Source of the DNA: AP-15 sp963772965
GTDB taxonomy: Bacteria; Pseudomonadota; Alphaproteobacteria; ATCC43930; CGMCC-115725
Direction of reading: 5' to 3'
NCBI GenBank assembly: GCA_963772965.1
Contig: CAVYZU010000002.1
Span: 1,116,001-1,180,000 of the forward strand
Length of the DNA stretch: 64,000 bases
Shown: in pieces, positions 61,860-64,000 of the stretch
Layout of the letters: each line of letters begins with the position of its first letter
Numbering within the stretch: position 1 is the first letter of the stretch
Notes under the pieces: generated by a model
Databases searched by the model: none
The model's input: only the letters and a program-made list of their open reading frames with translations
What the model was told of the DNA's origin: nothing
Position numbers and translations under genes: made by a program

Positions 61860-63752
61860 CCCAAGTTCCGCAGTTTGATTTTGAACAGCATGGTAACTCA
61901 ATGGGTTGCAAGCCATTTTAAGTTTTAGGCACCACGGTTTTGGGTTCAGGCGGCGGGCGGCATCTCCTGGAAGACCGGCGGAAGGGTGAGGCCGATAGCG
62001 CGGCAGATCGGGTCGATGGTCGGGCCTGGCGCGGTGCGCAGGCGCGCCCGGCGACCATCCTGTTCGACATCGATTTCGCTGAGGTCGACAAGATCGTCGA
62101 CGATGCGCTGCCATTCGAGCCGGCTGCGACGGGCGGCGAGCCGGTCGAAAAGCTCCTTGCGCAGGACAAGGGCGAGGAAGGTGCAGAAGACGTGGCCGCG
62201 GATGCCGGCGTCGGTTTTGTGGAAGATCGGGCGGGTGGCGAGCAGCGCCTTTGCGGTTTTGAAGGCGTCCTCCACGGCCAGCAGATTGCGGTAGCGCAAC
62301 ACGATCTGGAGCGCGGCGATCTTGGTGTTGGTGCGCAGCACGAAGAGACCGTCGAACCGGGTATCGGCCTCGATCTTGGCGCGGTCGATGACAAAGCCGC
62401 CGCCCGCGGGCGTCTTCAGGAAGCGACGAAAACCCTTGTTGGCGACGAGCGCCTTGTCGCCCTGGGCGAGCTTGCGCTCGAGACCGGCGACGATTTCGGC
62501 GCGCGCCGCGGCGTCCTTTTTGGCTTCCTCCTCGTTGCGGCAGATGATGTAGCGCCGCCCGGCGATCGTCGTCTCCCGGATCGCCAGTTCGGTCTCGCCT
62601 TTCTGGCGGGGAATGACGAGCGGCACGGCGAGGCCATCATCCTCGATGACCCCGGTGCGCACCTCGCGGCTGGTGCGTTCGCGCACGCCGAGGATGTACT
62701 GGATCTTCTCGGCTTCGAGGGCGGCGATGGTATCGGCACTGATCATGCCGCGATCGGCAACGATGCAAGCATCGAGGATCCCAAAGCGCTCGCGCAGCCG
62801 TTTGACTACTGGCAACAACAGCGTCACGTCGGCCGTGTTGCCGGGCATCACAAAGGACGCGATCGGCCGGTCGGCGTCGTCAAGCACGATGCCGAGCACG
62901 ACCTGCTTCAGGTGACCGCGATAGTCTTTGGAGTGGCCGTACTGGCCTAGGCTCTCGCCGCCGGCCCCCTCGAACCATAAACTGGTGGTGTCGAAAAACG
63001 CGATCGAAACGGCGCCGAACAGCGGCTGGCGGTGGTGATAGAGTGCCTCCTCGATGGCCTCGGCGGTGCTGCGGCCGGCCGCGTCGACTTCGCCAAGCCA
63101 GGCCATCGCCTTATAGGCGTGGTCGAGATCGAGCCCATCGGTGCCCGGCACACGTACCCGGCTCAGCCAGTCGCTGGCATGGCGGTCGGAGCCCGAGATC
63201 ATCAGCCGGTGCAGCACCGTGAGATAGACGGCGCGCTCGACATCAAAGGAAAAGCGCCGGTCGGAGACGAGGCTCTTGAGCACGTCGCGGCATCCTGTTT
63301 CCGCCCACAGCCAGCCGAACACCAGATCAGGTCCGATGCTGAGGCGGTGCAGCTCCGGCAATTCGCCGCGATAAAAACTCGACAACACGATCGAGCGGCG
63401 CGAATGGCGCGCCGCCGAGGCGATCAGCCCATCGATCAGCCCCGAGGCCTCAACTTCATCGCGCCGGCCGAGCGCCTTGATGACGCGCTGCACGTGGCGG
63501 CCGCCCTCGCGCGCGTTCTCGACGAGGTAGAGGTATTCGTAGGCTCCAATCTTCTTGACGCGGACAAATATGGCGCGGCACCTTTGTTCTCCGGTACCAG
63601 CACCACGATTCTCTGGGCCGCCGCAAGCAAATTCCTCAATATCTATTGCAATCGTCTGGCCGATTTAGCACCACACCTTGGCGTGCCCGGTCGTATCCCT
63701 AGCGTTTCCGCGGCTTCCAGCGAGCGATTTACTCCAAACTGAGGAAGTTGGG
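61860..63752 (-). mobile_element. IS1634-family insertion sequence
   Basis: 1893 bp, bounded by inverted ends CCCAAGTTCCGCAGTTTG and CCCAACTTCCTCAGTTTG. It is flanked by the direct repeat TCAAA at 61855-61859 and 63753-63757. Removing it and one repeat restores the IS66 tnpC sequence known from copy 1. Confidence 0.95.
61946..63571 (-). CDS. IS1634-family transposase
   Basis: About 541 residues if read from the conserved N-terminus FVRVKKIGAYEYLYLVENAR then EGGRHVQRVIKALGRRDEVE. DDE core: AFFDTTSLWFEGAGGESLGQ (first Asp), CIVADRGMISADTIAAL (second Asp) and the Glu region LLAVEDAFKTAKALL. The codon at the expected Met is ATA (63571-63569); a GTG at 63493 gives a 515-residue form lacking the first 26 residues. 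Whether ATA is used is uncertain. Confidence 0.88.
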   Translation of the reverse strand: MFVRVKKIGAYEYLYLVENAREGGRHVQRVIKALGRRDEVEASGLIDGLIASAARHSRRSIVLSSFYRGELPELHRLSIGPDLVFGWLWAETGCRDVLKSLVSDRRFSFDVERAVYLTVLHRLMISGSDRHASDWLSRVRVPGTDGLDLDHAYKAMAWLGEVDAAGRSTAEAIEEALYHHRQPLFGAVSIAFFDTTSLWFEGAGGESLGQYGHSKDYRGHLKQVVLGIVLDDADRPIASFVMPGNTADVTLLLPVVKRLRERFGILDACIVADRGMISADTIAALEAEKIQYILGVRERTSREVRTGVIEDDGLAVPLVIPRQKGETELAIRETTIAGRRYIICRNEEEAKKDAAARAEIVAGLERKLAQGDKALVANKGFRRFLKTPAGGGFVIDRAKIEADTRFDGLFVLRTNTKIAALQIVLRYRNLLAVEDAFKTAKALLATRPIFHKTDAGIRGHVFCTFLALVLRKELFDRLAARRSRLEWQRIVDDLVDLSEIDVEQDGRRARLRTAPGPTIDPICRAIGLTLPPVFQEMPPAA

Positions 63753-64000
63753 TCAAAGTGATCCGCCATATTCGGCCTAAGCTGAGCTGCCGCTGCTGCG
63801 AGCGCATCATCCAAGCGCCGATGCCCGATCTGCCGATCGCGAAGGGCCGCCCCGGTCCGGGTCTGGTCGCCAATGTCGTGGTCAGCAAATACCTCGACGG
63901 GCTGCCGCTCTACCGGCAATCGGCGATCCTGGCGCGCGAGGGCATCGAGATCGAGCGTGCCACCCTGGCCGACTGGGTCGGGCATGCCGCTTGGTGGGTG
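63753..64000 (+). pseudogene. tnpC: IS66 TnpC, copy 2, 3' part
   Basis: Continues the interrupted tnpC from VIRHIRPKLSCRCCERIIQA through ATLADWVGHAAWWV to the window edge, matching copy 1 exactly over the visible part. Confidence 0.9.

Larger units (their letters stand above)
60467..64000 (+). mobile_element. IS66-family element, copy 2 (contains IS1634; continues past the edge)
   Basis: It starts with the same GTAAGCGTCTGCTGATTGGC end as copy 1, and every compared stretch is identical. Its tnpC is split at 61859/63753 by the IS1634-family element. The right end lies outside the window. Confidence 0.92.

Noticed and set aside
1..64000. CRISPR arrays, tRNA or rRNA genes
   Set aside because: No regular repeat-spacer array, cloverleaf or rRNA sequence was recognised by reading; the only repeats are REP-like palindromes and insertion sequences.

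Overview
The window is G+C-rich and looks like a chromosomal segment of an alphaproteobacterium, probably from the Rhodospirillales/Hyphomicrobiales side. Support comes from the rplU-rpmA-obgE-proB-proA-nadD-rsfS-rlmH block, an epmA/efp pair followed by an inositol-monophosphatase-family gene and a MotA-like/OmpA-like pair, a trpB...trpA block, and alphaproteobacterial families such as DUF899, DUF5996 and a GlcG/HbpS protein. Species cannot be read from the sequence. Long antisense ORFs are common and were treated as G+C artefacts.

Layout. 0-4.2 kb: a cytosine-deaminase-like amidohydrolase, a GlcG/HbpS protein and a two-component flavin monooxygenase (oxygenase plus flavin reductase). 4.2-6.9 kb: two exported beta-structured proteins with TTG starts. 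7.3-11.1 kb: livH-livM-livG-livF without a binding protein, with a broken DUF559 endonuclease gene flanked by inverted REP-like palindromes between livH and livM. 11.2-17.4 kb: an accessory island with two IS630-type copies, an IS5-type element in the junction of the second copy, a higB remnant with higA, a damaged RAYT transposase between inverted REPs, and a protease fragment. 17.5-27.7 kb: an MFS transporter, a nucleoside transporter, a PAS hybrid kinase, epmA, efp, an inositol-phosphatase-family gene, the MotA-like/OmpA pair and a small knottin-like exported protein. 27.8-38.4 kb: a cyclase/kinase/binding-protein signalling cassette, glpK, DUF5996, cupin, pirin and a secreted GH42-like hydrolase. 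38.5-46.5 kb: the ribosomal protein/obg/proline/NAD block and hyuA.

46.8-58.3 kb: two tandem PEP-CTERM mini-proteins that are too short for ordinary ORF cut-offs, a fatty-acid-hydroxylase-family protein, an ArsR/AHSA1/DUF899 group, trpB and trpA separated by a VapBC-like pair, a KaiC-like ATPase overlapping a hybrid kinase gene, and three decayed copies of one MFS tail. 58.5-64 kb: an IS66 element carrying a second copy of itself, which in turn carries an IS1634-family element with a 5-bp target duplication.

A recurring feature is single-base frameshifts in otherwise well-preserved genes (DUF559, RAYT, motA-like, glpK, glycoside hydrolase, proB, proA, rsfS, rlmH three times). Several of these are normally essential, so assembly indels are the first explanation and real decay the alternative. 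The most unusual signals are the tandem mini PEP-CTERM genes, the DUF559/REP cassette, the KaiC-kinase pair and the precise nesting of insertion sequences.
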